From the NCBI GenBank assembly GCA_902782705.1, contig CACZOL010000074.1, forward strand, positions 1 to 9,265: a stretch of 9,265 nucleotides of DNA, written 5' to 3'. Below are positions 1-5,839 of this stretch, piece by piece. The translations under genes and the position numbers were made by a program. The stretch comes from an uncultured Selenomonadaceae bacterium (lineage in GTDB: Bacteria; Bacillota; Negativicutes; Selenomonadales; Selenomonadaceae). The stretch's first letter is position 1; every line of letters begins with the position of its first letter. The notes under the pieces are model-generated. The model ran no database searches and was not told where the DNA came from. It was given only the letters and a program-made list of their open reading frames with translations.

Positions 1-197
1 CGCGCATGGTGTCCGAGGCCGTGAATGTTCCGGTCATCGCTTCGGGGGGAGCGGGAACGCTGGAGCATTTTTACGACGTCCTGACCTTGGGCAAGGCGGA
101 CGCTGTGCTTGCCGCGTCGGTCTTCCATTACGGACAGTTTACCGTGCGGGAGGTCAAGACGTATCTGAAATCAAGGGGAGTGGAGGTAAGACTCTAA
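1..197 (+). CDS. hisF: Imidazole glycerol phosphate synthase cyclase subunit HisF, 3' end only
   Basis: This is the C-terminal part of HisF; the gene begins upstream of the window, and the first complete codon is at position 3. HisF is the (beta/alpha)8 cyclase subunit that, with the HisH glutaminase, converts PRFAR plus ammonia into imidazole glycerol phosphate and AICAR in histidine synthesis. Recognition rests on the stretch VPVIASGGAGTLEHF, which is the late-barrel phosphate-binding Gly-Gly strand/loop, followed by GKADAVLAASVFHYG and the closing TVREVKTYLKSRGVEVRL helix, all typical of the HisF end. The stop codon TAA shares its last base with the ATG of the next gene, so the two are translationally coupled in one his operon. 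Nothing looks truncated except by the window edge. Confidence 0.95.
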   Translation, partial: RMVSEAVNVPVIASGGAGTLEHFYDVLTLGKADAVLAASVFHYGQFTVREVKTYLKSRGVEVRL

Positions 198-1633
198 TGG
201 ATATTTCAATGGTGAAATTTGACGAAAAAGGCTTGGTGCCCGCTATTGTGCAAGAAGAAAACGGGCAAGTGCTGATGCTCGCTTATATGAACGAGGAATC
301 GCTGAAAAAGACGTTGGAGACCGGCTACACATGGTTTTACAGCCGCAGCCGCCAAAAACTTTGGAACAAGGGCGAGACGTCGGGCAACGTGCAGAAAGTC
401 AAGGAAATCTCATACGACTGTGACGGCGACACACTCTTGGTGCGCGTACACCAATCAGGCGTCGCCTGTCATACGGGCACATATTCCTGCTTCAGTGGGC
501 GACGGCTTGGGGAGAATGAGAAAAGCGTCGCCGTTGTGCCGGAAGAGCCGCAATCATCCTTGGCGAACGTGCTGAACGATCTTTACGAAGTCATCCGCGA
601 CCGTCAGGTCAATCCGGTGGAAGGCTCTTATACGAATTATCTCTTCCAGCACGGGCAGGACAAGATATTGAAAAAGGTCGGCGAAGAAGCGGCGGAAACG
701 ATTATCGCGTCGAAAAATATGGACCGCAAGGAAATCGCCTATGAAATGGGCGATCTTTGGTATCATTGTCTCGTGTTGTTGGCGTTCCACAATCTTTCGC
801 CGGAAATCGTGTTCCGTGAGTTGAGGAATCGCCGCAACGGCGGCAGCTACCATAAATTTGAAGGAAAGACGGGCAACCGTCCGGAGATGGGATATATGGA
901 AGAAGAAATCAAACGCTTTCTGAACGCGACGGATATGAAAGAGGGACATCCGACGGAAGCGGAGCGGCAGATCCCACCGCCGCCGCCAGAGGTTCCCGTG
1001 CCGCCGGACGCCCGCGTAGTCAGACTTCCGGAGCCGGGACTTTTGCCGGACAAAGAGGTCAATTTCCTCGAAATGGTCGAGATGCGCGCGTCGATTCGCG
1101 AATACAGCGACAAGGAATTGACTTTACAGGAGCTTTCGTTTTTGCTCTGGTGTACGCAAGGCGTAAAAATGGCGCTGGAAAACGGCGGTACGATGCGGAC
1201 TGTACCTTCGGCCGGTGCGCGTCATGCCTTTGAGACATATCTGCTCGTTCATCGTGTAGAGGGAATTCCCGCGGGACTTTATCGTTTTCTTGCGCTCGGT
1301 CACGCGCTGCTGCCGATTGCAAACGGCGAGGAGGCGGATGCGGCGATGATTCCCGGCTTCAAGGCGCAAAATATGGTCAAGAACAGTGCGGCGACGTTTC
1401 TGTGGTGTGCGGACTATCGGCGCATGAGCCATAGATACGGTCCACGTTCGGCGCGCTATGTTTTCCTCGACGCGGGGCATGTTTGTCAGAATCTTTATTT
1501 GGCGGCCTATACCCATCAAATCGGTGTTTGCGCGATAGGCGCTTTTGACGACGAAAAGCTTAACGCCGCGCTTGGTTTCGATGGGGAAAATGATTTTGTG
1601 GTTTACGGCGCGGCGATTGGGAAAATGGCCTAA
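197..1633 (+). CDS. hisIE: HisI-HisE bifunctional protein fused to a SagB/ThcOx-type nitroreductase
   Basis: This 478-residue protein has three domains. Residues 1-105 are HisI, phosphoribosyl-AMP cyclohydrolase: LWNKGETSGN (55-64), the Mg-type aspartates D74, D76 and D78, and the zinc cysteines C75, C91 and C98. Residues about 122-213 are HisE, phosphoribosyl-ATP pyrophosphohydrolase, an all-helical MazG-like fold with GEEAAE (162-167) and YEMGDLWYH (182-190). Together these do steps 2 and 3 of histidine synthesis in the cytoplasm. HisIE proteins normally end here. This one continues through a short linker and a proline run (260-264) into about 245 residues of an FMN-dependent SagB/ThcOx-type nitroreductase: RASIREYS (297-304) and PSAG (337-340), likely FMN contacts, then QNLYLAAYTHQIGVCAIGAF (431-450). 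The start at 197 is chosen because GGAGG lies at 182-186 and it overlaps the hisF stop. The HisIE function is near certain. The substrate of the third domain is unknown, and no azole-peptide (TOMM) partner genes are nearby. A coding break around 820-855 in the source sequence, or internal initiation at 887/896, cannot be excluded. Confidence 0.9.
   Translation: MDISMVKFDEKGLVPAIVQEENGQVLMLAYMNEESLKKTLETGYTWFYSRSRQKLWNKGETSGNVQKVKEISYDCDGDTLLVRVHQSGVACHTGTYSCFSGRRLGENEKSVAVVPEEPQSSLANVLNDLYEVIRDRQVNPVEGSYTNYLFQHGQDKILKKVGEEAAETIIASKNMDRKEIAYEMGDLWYHCLVLLAFHNLSPEIVFRELRNRRNGGSYHKFEGKTGNRPEMGYMEEEIKRFLNATDMKEGHPTEAERQIPPPPPEVPVPPDARVVRLPEPGLLPDKEVNFLEMVEMRASIREYSDKELTLQELSFLLWCTQGVKMALENGGTMRTVPSAGARHAFETYLLVHRVEGIPAGLYRFLALGHALLPIANGEEADAAMIPGFKAQNMVKNSAATFLWCADYRRMSHRYGPRSARYVFLDAGHVCQNLYLAAYTHQIGVCAIGAFDDEKLNAALGFDGENDFVVYGAAIGKMA
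883..898 (+). promoter_or_regulatory. Possible internal ribosome binding site and start for the nitroreductase domain
   Basis: GGAG (883-886) lies nine bases before an in-frame ATG at 896 (codon 234), with another in-frame ATG at 887 (codon 231). From here the protein reads MEEEIKRFLNATDMKEGHP and resembles the N-terminus of free-standing SagB-like nitroreductases, which open with a short helix and a Pro-rich segment before the FMN domain. The site could therefore make a separate nitroreductase of about 245 residues from the same mRNA, or be a relic of a once separate gene. A four-base match could be chance. Confidence 0.35.
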
Positions 1634-1637
1634 AAAC

Positions 1638-1679
1638 AAAAACTGCGGCATGTCATTTTTTGACGCGTCGCAGTTTTTT
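1638..1679 (+). terminator. Rho-independent terminator of the his operon
   Basis: The arms AAAAACTGCG (1638-1647) and CGCAGTTTTT (1669-1678) pair perfectly. The stem continues inward through a G-U and a C-G pair, one mismatch, a U-G pair and four more pairs (1652-1655 with 1661-1664) to a five-T loop. The right arm merges into a T tract. It starts five bases after the hisIE stop. The A-rich left flank means it could also stop transcription coming from the other direction, although no - strand gene is seen here. Confidence 0.9.
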
Positions 1680-1680
1680 A

Positions 1681-1737
1681 TAATGCCGTGCATCAAATAT
1701 TAGTATCACAAAAAGGCATTTCAATAAGGCGAATGCT
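1681..1737 (+). other. Leader segment with competing short hairpins upstream of pheS
   Basis: AATGCC (1682-1687) is complementary to GGCATT (1715-1720). The same GGCATT can instead pair with AATGCT (1732-1737, one G-U). The two hairpins exclude each other, as in attenuators, but each stem is only six pairs, so chance is possible. No specifier loop or T-box consensus was found in this leader. A perfect TATAAT at 1679-1684 lies just before it but has no well-spaced -35. Confidence 0.3.
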
Positions 1738-1753
1738 AGGAGAAGAAATAGAG

Positions 1754-1793
1754 AGGCAAGGATTCAAAGCCTTGTTATATATTTGCCTTTTTT
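1754..1793 (+). terminator. Second terminator-like hairpin upstream of pheS
   Basis: AGGCAA (1754-1759) pairs with TTGCCT (1783-1788), extendable outward by A-U and G-U pairs to 1750/1792, and is followed directly by a T run to 1793. The interval also holds a rival hairpin, CAAGG (1757-1761) with CCTTG (1770-1774), which shares its left arm. It may be a tandem backup for the his terminator or a pheS attenuator with an alternative fold. The stem is moderate and its loop is long in the terminator form. Confidence 0.45.
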
Positions 1794-1811
1794 CCGGGTT
1801 CGTAATAAAAT
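1783..1811 (+). promoter_or_regulatory. Probable sigma-A type promoter for pheST-zapA
   Basis: The -35 element is TTGCCT (1783-1788) and the -10 is TAAAAT (1806-1811), with an ideal 17-base spacer. Transcription would start near 1818, leaving a leader of about 54 bases before the pheS ATG. The -35 overlaps the right arm of the hairpin at 1754-1793, so this promoter lies downstream of both terminators. That fits an independent pheS transcript. Confidence 0.55.
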
Positions 1812-1860
1812 AAGACGATATTGGATAATTCGAAAATGGACTTTTTGTTCGTTTTCTTTT

Positions 1861-1874
1861 GGGAGGAAGTTATG
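1861..1874 (+). promoter_or_regulatory. pheS: Ribosome binding site that fixes the pheS start
   Basis: GGGAGG (1861-1866) sits five bases before ATG 1872-1874. This favours the 1872 start over the in-frame TTG at 1821 and ATG at 1836, neither of which has a Shine-Dalgarno match. The stretch upstream is T-rich, as often seen before strong initiation sites. Confidence 0.8.
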
Positions 1875-2903
1875 GAGGAGAAAATTGCACAACTGAAGCA
1901 GGAAGCGGCGGAAATCATTCGGCGGCATACGGAGACGCTGCCTGAACTGAACGACGTTCGTGTGAAACTGTTCGGCAAGAAAGGGGAATTCACGAGCCTT
2001 TTGCGCGGGTTAAAAGAGCTGGCGCAGGAGGAACGTCCGCGCATCGGACAGATTGTCAATGAAGCGCGCGGACAGCTTGAAGCGCTTTTGGAGGAAAAGA
2101 AAGAAGAACTTAAAGCGCGCGATATGGCTGAGAAACTTGCCGGTGAAAAGCTCGACGTAACGCTTCCCGGTCGCCATAAATGGCAGGGACATCTTCATCC
2201 TTTGACGTTGACGCTCGACCGTATCAAAACGATTTTTATGGATATGGGATTTACCGTCGAGGAAGGGCCGGAAATTGAGCGCGATTATTTCAATTTCGAG
2301 GCGCTGAATCTGCCCAAGGATCATCCGGCACGCGATATGCAGGATTCGTTCTATATCACGGAAGAGATCTTGATGCGGACGCAGACTTCTCCGGTGCAGG
2401 CACGTACGATGCAGGCGCATGAACCGAATACGCCGATACGTATGATTGCACCGGGGCGCGTGTACAGACGCGATGATTATGATGCGACGCATTCGCCGAT
2501 GTTTACGCAGGTTGAAGGACTTGTGATTGGCGAGGGGATTCGCTTCTCCGACTTGAAAGGAACGTTGGAGCTTTTCCTGCACAGGATTTTCAACGATAAT
2601 ATCGGCGTCCGTTTTCGTCCGAGCTTTTTCCCGTTCACGGAGCCAAGTGCGGAAGTGGATATTTCCTGCGTAATGTGTCACGGCAAGGGATGCCGTGTCT
2701 GCAAAGGTACGGGATGGCTGGAGATCCTCGGCGCGGGCATGGTACACCCGCATGTCTTGGAAATGAGCGGATACGATCCAAAGAAAGTTTCAGGCTTCGC
2801 GTTTGGTCTTGGCGTTGAACGTATAGCAATGCTGTCTTATGGCATTGACGATTTACGCCTTTTCTATGATAATGATCTGCGGTTCCTGCGGCAGTTTGAA
2901 TAA
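1872..2903 (+). CDS. pheS: Phenylalanine-tRNA ligase alpha subunit
   Basis: The protein has 343 residues, the normal bacterial PheS length. It is the catalytic subunit of the cytoplasmic (alpha-beta)2 enzyme that activates phenylalanine and charges tRNA-Phe. Residues 1-85 are a charged, Lys/Glu-rich helical arm, the antiparallel coiled coil that contacts tRNA. The class II core follows: motif 1 region with HPLTLTLDRI from 109, the FNFEALNLPKDHPARDMQDS stretch, motif 2 GRVYRRDDYDATHSPMF (195-211), and motif 3 GFAFGLGVERIAML (308-321). The alanine of GFAFG at about 310 corresponds to the pocket-sizing alanine of E. coli PheS (A294). A CxxC...CxxC cluster (C266, C269, C274, C277) before TGWLEILGAGMVHP is a feature of many Firmicutes PheS proteins and may bind zinc. 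The start is set by GGGAGG. An in-frame Phe-rich extension exists upstream but is unlikely to be part of the protein. It is the first gene of pheS-pheT-zapA. Confidence 0.97.
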   Translation: MEEKIAQLKQEAAEIIRRHTETLPELNDVRVKLFGKKGEFTSLLRGLKELAQEERPRIGQIVNEARGQLEALLEEKKEELKARDMAEKLAGEKLDVTLPGRHKWQGHLHPLTLTLDRIKTIFMDMGFTVEEGPEIERDYFNFEALNLPKDHPARDMQDSFYITEEILMRTQTSPVQARTMQAHEPNTPIRMIAPGRVYRRDDYDATHSPMFTQVEGLVIGEGIRFSDLKGTLELFLHRIFNDNIGVRFRPSFFPFTEPSAEVDISCVMCHGKGCRVCKGTGWLEILGAGMVHPHVLEMSGYDPKKVSGFAFGLGVERIAMLSYGIDDLRLFYDNDLRFLRQFE

Positions 2904-2955
2904 TCAATAAGTATGATGGAAGGGCCTAAGGATATTTTCGTCAGGCTAGGAAGAT

Positions 2956-2992
2956 GGTGCGAAAGTGTAGTGGTGGAACTGCTTCGAGCACC
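2956..2992 (+). other. Hairpin with T-box-like sequence in the pheS-pheT gap
   Basis: GGTGC (2956-2960) pairs with GCACC (2988-2992), GAA (2961-2963) with TTC (2983-2985), and GTAGT (2967-2971) with ACTGC (2978-2982, one G-U). This gives 13 pairs with small bulges and a GGTGGA loop. The segment GGTGGAACTGC resembles the T-box core GGTGGNACCGC with one difference. In addition, TTTTCGTCA (2935-2943) can close around it with TGACGGAAAA (3004-3013, one bulged base). The fold suggests a structured RNA between the two genes. A canonical T-box is doubtful because the gap is too short for a full Stem I and no terminator hairpin with a T run follows. Confidence 0.4.
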
Positions 2993-3033
2993 TTGACGCC
3001 GCATGACGGAAAAAGCCTCGGCACAGTGACAGA

Positions 3034-3052
3034 AGGAGAAAGAGTATATATG
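3034..3052 (+). promoter_or_regulatory. pheT: Ribosome binding site that fixes the pheT start
   Basis: AGGAG (3034-3038) precedes ATG 3050-3052 by eleven bases. The frame is open back to an ATG at 2954, but those 32 codons show no PheT-like residues and run through the structured gap. The conserved PheT opening, MQVSVKWLKDYIDI, begins at 3050. Confidence 0.85.
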
Positions 3053-5485
3053 CAGGTATCAGTGAAATGGCTGAAAGACTATATCGATATTGAAGAGACG
3101 CCGGAACAGCTTGCGGATCTTTTGACAATGGCCGGCGTTCCGGTTGAAAATGTCGTTCGCGCAGACGAAGGACTGGAAAAGGTCGTGACGGGAAAATTGA
3201 CGGAAGTCGTTCCGCACCCCGATTCCGATCATTTGCAGATATGCACGGTGGACGTCGGCGAAAAGGAGCCGCTGACGATTGTGACGGGCGCGCCGAATGT
3301 CAAACAAGGACAGGTTGTTCCTGTGGCGCTTGTGGGCGCGCATTTGCCCAATGGGCAGAAAATCTCGAAAGGTAAATTACGTGGCGTCGCGTCGATGGGA
3401 ATGCTCTGCTCGGCGGACGAACTTAAAATGGAACTTGCGAATTTGCCGGAGGAACAGAAAACGGGCATTTATATCCTGCCGGATGATACATCGGTGGGGC
3501 AGCCTGCGGCGAAAGCGCTGGGCCTTGACGACTGCGTTTTGGAATTTGAACTTACGGCAAATCGCGGCGATTGCTTCAGCGTGTTCGGTATCGTGCGTGA
3601 AATTTCCGTGCTGACGGGGAGGAAGCCCCACTGGCCGGAAATCAGCGTAAAAGAAGACGACGCGGCAAAAGCGGAGGATATGGTAAAAATCGCTATCGAC
3701 GCGCCGGATCTTTGCTCGCGTTTTTCGGCACGCGTACTGAAGAACGTAAAAATCGGACCATCGCCGGAATGGATGCAGAAGCGGCTGGAAGGCGCAGGTA
3801 TCCGTGCAATCAACAACGTAGTCGACATAACGAATTTTGTGATGGTTGAACTTGGGCAGCCAATGCACGCTTATGATTATGACGAAGTTGTCGGACATAG
3901 TCTGACAGCGCGGCGTGCGAACAAAGGGGAAAATGTGCATACATTGGACGACTCGTCGCGTCTTGCGAAAGGTGGCGAGCTTGTAATCGCCGATGCGGAA
4001 AAACCGGCGGGACTTGCAGGCGTCATGGGCGGTCTCGAAACGGAGATTACGGAAAAAACGACGACGGTCGTACTGGAAGCGGCTTCATTCAACGGTCCTT
4101 CCATTCGTCGTACCTCCCGTGCGTTGGGGCTTCATTCCGAGGCTTCGGGTCGCTTTGAGCGCGGCGTAGACGTGACGGGAACGGTACGTGCGCTCGACCG
4201 TGCCGCTCAGCTTCTTGCCGATATGGGCGCGTGCACCGTCACGAAGGGCGTCGTGGATGTCTATCCGGTCAAAAAAGAGGCTGCGGCGGTGGAATTCACG
4301 GCGGAGGAAGTCAACGGAAGACTCGGAACGTCAGTCTCGGGTGAAAAGATGAAGTCGATTCTTGAAAATCTCGGCTTCGGCATAGAAGAAAAAGGCACGG
4401 GTACATATCATGCGATTGTGCCTTCATGGCGCAACGACGTTTCCTGCATGGAGGATATTTCCGAAGAAATCGCGCGTATTTACGGCTTTGACCATATCCC
4501 TTCCACGACGCCGCAGGGCGAAATCATGGAAGCGCGCCAAAGCGCGCGGCAGGCATTTTCAGATAAGATTCGCCGCGTACTTGCTTCACTTGGTATGGAT
4601 GAGGCGCGATCGTTCGCTTTTACGCATCCTTCGATGTTCGATAAGCTGAACGTTCCGGAGGACAGTCCGCTTCGCCGTGCAATTCCGATCATGAATCCGC
4701 TGACGGACGAATATCCGCTGGTACGCACGACGCTTTTGACTAATCTTTTTGAGAACGCGACGCGAAATTTCTCCCGCAAGAATGAGGATGTGCGCCTTTT
4801 TGAGCTTGCTCCGGTTTTTTTCCCTAAAGCGCTTCCGGTGACGGAACAACCGGACGAAGTCTTGAAACTGGCGGGGATTCTGGCCGGTCGTCGCGAGCCG
4901 GTCGGCTTGGGACAGGACGGCGCTATGCTCGATTTCTACGATGCGAAGGGTATAGTCGAAGAACTGTTTTCCGCACTTTCGATTTCTCGTTATACCGTCG
5001 AAGCGGGCGAGCATTTCGCTTTGCATCCGGGGAAGACGGCGATATTCAAGAAAGGCAAGGAAATTCTCGCCGTGGTCGGCGAGGTGCACCCGGCTGTGCA
5101 GGAAGCCTTCGGCGTCACGAAGAAAATGTATATCTTTGAAATGGACGTAGCGACACTTCTAGCGAACGCTGCGAAGACCTTTACTTCGCAGCCTTTGCCA
5201 AGATATCCTGGAATCTCCAGGGATCTAGCGCTGATTGTTTCGGATGAAACCGCTGCGGCGGATGTCGAGCGCGTCATCAAAAAGAACGCAGGGCCATATT
5301 TTAAGAATGTGGCTTTGTTCGACCTCTATACAGGAAAACAGATCGGCGAGGGGAAGAAGAGCCTGGCGTTTGCGCTGCATTTCCAGTCGGGAGAAAGGAC
5401 GCTGACCGACGAGGAGATCGACGCGGCCTGCAAGCAGATTGTCAAATCAGTAGGGAAAGAGTTTGGCGCTGAGCTTCGGATGTAA
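3050..5485 (+). CDS. pheT: Phenylalanine-tRNA ligase beta subunit
   Basis: The protein has 811 residues, the usual size of bacterial PheT. It pairs with PheS, binds tRNA-Phe and clears mischarged Tyr-tRNA-Phe. Domains in order: the opening MQVSVKWLKDYID; an EMAP/tRNA-binding OB domain at about 40-150 (PHPDSDHLQICTVDVG, GVASMGMLCSADEL); the B3/B4 editing domain at about 210-385 (NNVVDITNFVMVELGQPMHA at 255-274, RRTSRALGLHSEASGRFERG at 353-372); the B5 domain at about 405-475 with RNDVSCMEDISEEIARIYGF (461-480); a catalytically inactive class II-like core at about 485-700; and the ferredoxin-fold anticodon-binding domain at 715-811 (PRYPGISRDLALIV onward). No key region is missing. It lies 146 bases after pheS, an unusually long gap for this pair, and eleven bases before zapA. 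Its stop codon overlaps the zapA Shine-Dalgarno sequence. Confidence 0.97.
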   Translation: MQVSVKWLKDYIDIEETPEQLADLLTMAGVPVENVVRADEGLEKVVTGKLTEVVPHPDSDHLQICTVDVGEKEPLTIVTGAPNVKQGQVVPVALVGAHLPNGQKISKGKLRGVASMGMLCSADELKMELANLPEEQKTGIYILPDDTSVGQPAAKALGLDDCVLEFELTANRGDCFSVFGIVREISVLTGRKPHWPEISVKEDDAAKAEDMVKIAIDAPDLCSRFSARVLKNVKIGPSPEWMQKRLEGAGIRAINNVVDITNFVMVELGQPMHAYDYDEVVGHSLTARRANKGENVHTLDDSSRLAKGGELVIADAEKPAGLAGVMGGLETEITEKTTTVVLEAASFNGPSIRRTSRALGLHSEASGRFERGVDVTGTVRALDRAAQLLADMGACTVTKGVVDVYPVKKEAAAVEFTAEEVNGRLGTSVSGEKMKSILENLGFGIEEKGTGTYHAIVPSWRNDVSCMEDISEEIARIYGFDHIPSTTPQGEIMEARQSARQAFSDKIRRVLASLGMDEARSFAFTHPSMFDKLNVPEDSPLRRAIPIMNPLTDEYPLVRTTLLTNLFENATRNFSRKNEDVRLFELAPVFFPKALPVTEQPDEVLKLAGILAGRREPVGLGQDGAMLDFYDAKGIVEELFSALSISRYTVEAGEHFALHPGKTAIFKKGKEILAVVGEVHPAVQEAFGVTKKMYIFEMDVATLLANAAKTFTSQPLPRYPGISRDLALIVSDETAAADVERVIKKNAGPYFKNVALFDLYTGKQIGEGKKSLAFALHFQSGERTLTDEEIDAACKQIVKSVGKEFGAELRM

Positions 5486-5496
5486 GGAGCGATAAG

Positions 5497-5739
5497 ATGG
5501 AGCAGAAGGTTATCGTTGATATTTTCGGCGAGAAATTCTCACTCAAAACGGATCAGGATCCTGAATATCTGAAAAAGCTGGCGGCTGTCGTCGACAAAGA
5601 AATGCGCGCCGCTTCGCGGCAGGTAAATAATCTTTCCGGAGCGCGTGTGGGAGCCCTTGCCGCATTGAAACTTGCCGACGAGTATTTTCAGCTCAAGAAA
5701 GATTTCGATGAACTGGCGGAACTGGTGAAGAAACGTTGA
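5497..5739 (+). CDS. zapA: Cell division protein ZapA
   Basis: This is an 80-residue ZapA-family protein, which bundles FtsZ filaments at the cytoplasmic Z-ring. The N-terminal half (EQKVIVDIFGEKFSLKTDQDPEYLKKLAAVVDKEM) is the globular ZapA head with the typical beta-hairpin and the DPEYLKKLAxxVD helix. From about residue 40 a long amphipathic helix with the ALAALKLADEYFQLK pattern forms the dimerising coiled coil. The length suits the short Firmicutes type. AAGGAG (5484-5489) overlaps the pheT stop and lies seven bases before the ATG, so it is co-translated with pheT. In Bacillus, zapA also lies close downstream of pheT, with rnhC between them; here rnhC is absent and no cvpA or mutS2 follows. 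Confidence 0.9.
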   Translation: MEQKVIVDIFGEKFSLKTDQDPEYLKKLAAVVDKEMRAASRQVNNLSGARVGALAALKLADEYFQLKKDFDELAELVKKR

Positions 5740-5759
5740 ATTGCGCTGTAGACCGCAAT
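5740..5759 (+). other. Short hairpin directly after zapA
   Basis: ATTGCG (5740-5745) pairs with CGCAAT (5754-5759) around an eight-base loop, beginning one base after the zapA stop. No T tract follows, so it is not a standard intrinsic terminator. It could protect the 3' end of the pheST-zapA message or be incidental. Confidence 0.3.
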
Positions 5760-5770
5760 AGAACGGGATA

Positions 5771-5799
5771 TTGCTGAATGGGGGAATTCATGCTATAGT
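5771..5799 (+). promoter_or_regulatory. Strong sigma-A type promoter of the phosphate uptake operon
   Basis: The -35 is TTGCTG (5771-5776) and the -10 is TATAGT (5794-5799), with a 17-base spacer. A TG at 5791-5792 makes an extended -10. Transcription would begin near 5806, giving a leader of about 34 bases. No clear paired PhoB/PhoP-type direct repeats overlap the -35, so the promoter looks constitutive rather than obviously phosphate-controlled. Confidence 0.7.
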
Positions 5800-5839
5800 G
5801 TAGACGTTATATTGGGGAAATTATGCGCGGGGGGTTCGC

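Noticed and set aside
554..949. Long open frames on the - strand opposite hisIE, pheS, pheT and the kinase
   Set aside because: They mirror the codon structure of the + strand genes, are rich in Arg/His/Ile as expected of antisense readings, and show no recognisable domain or ribosome site.
893..1633. SagB-like domain as part of an azole-peptide (TOMM) toxin or bacteriocin cluster
   Set aside because: No YcaO, cyclodehydratase partner, precursor peptide or exporter gene is present in the window, and the neighbours are histidine and translation genes.
1660..1684. Promoter TTGACG (1660-1665) with TATAAT (1679-1684)
   Set aside because: Both hexamers are good, but the spacer is only 13 bases and the -35 lies in the stem of the his terminator. 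Not listed as a promoter, though the TATAAT is noted in the leader finding.
1821..1871. PheS starting at TTG 1821 or ATG 1836
   Set aside because: Neither has a Shine-Dalgarno match, and the ATG at 1872 has GGGAGG. PheS proteins start near MEEKIAQLKQEA. The stretch is kept only as a possible regulatory upstream reading.
2954..3049. N-terminal extension of PheT to an ATG at 2954
   Set aside because: The 32 extra residues show no PheT-like sequence, the conserved opening MQVSVKWLKDY begins at 3050 and that ATG has a good ribosome site. The open frame through the gap is probably fortuitous.
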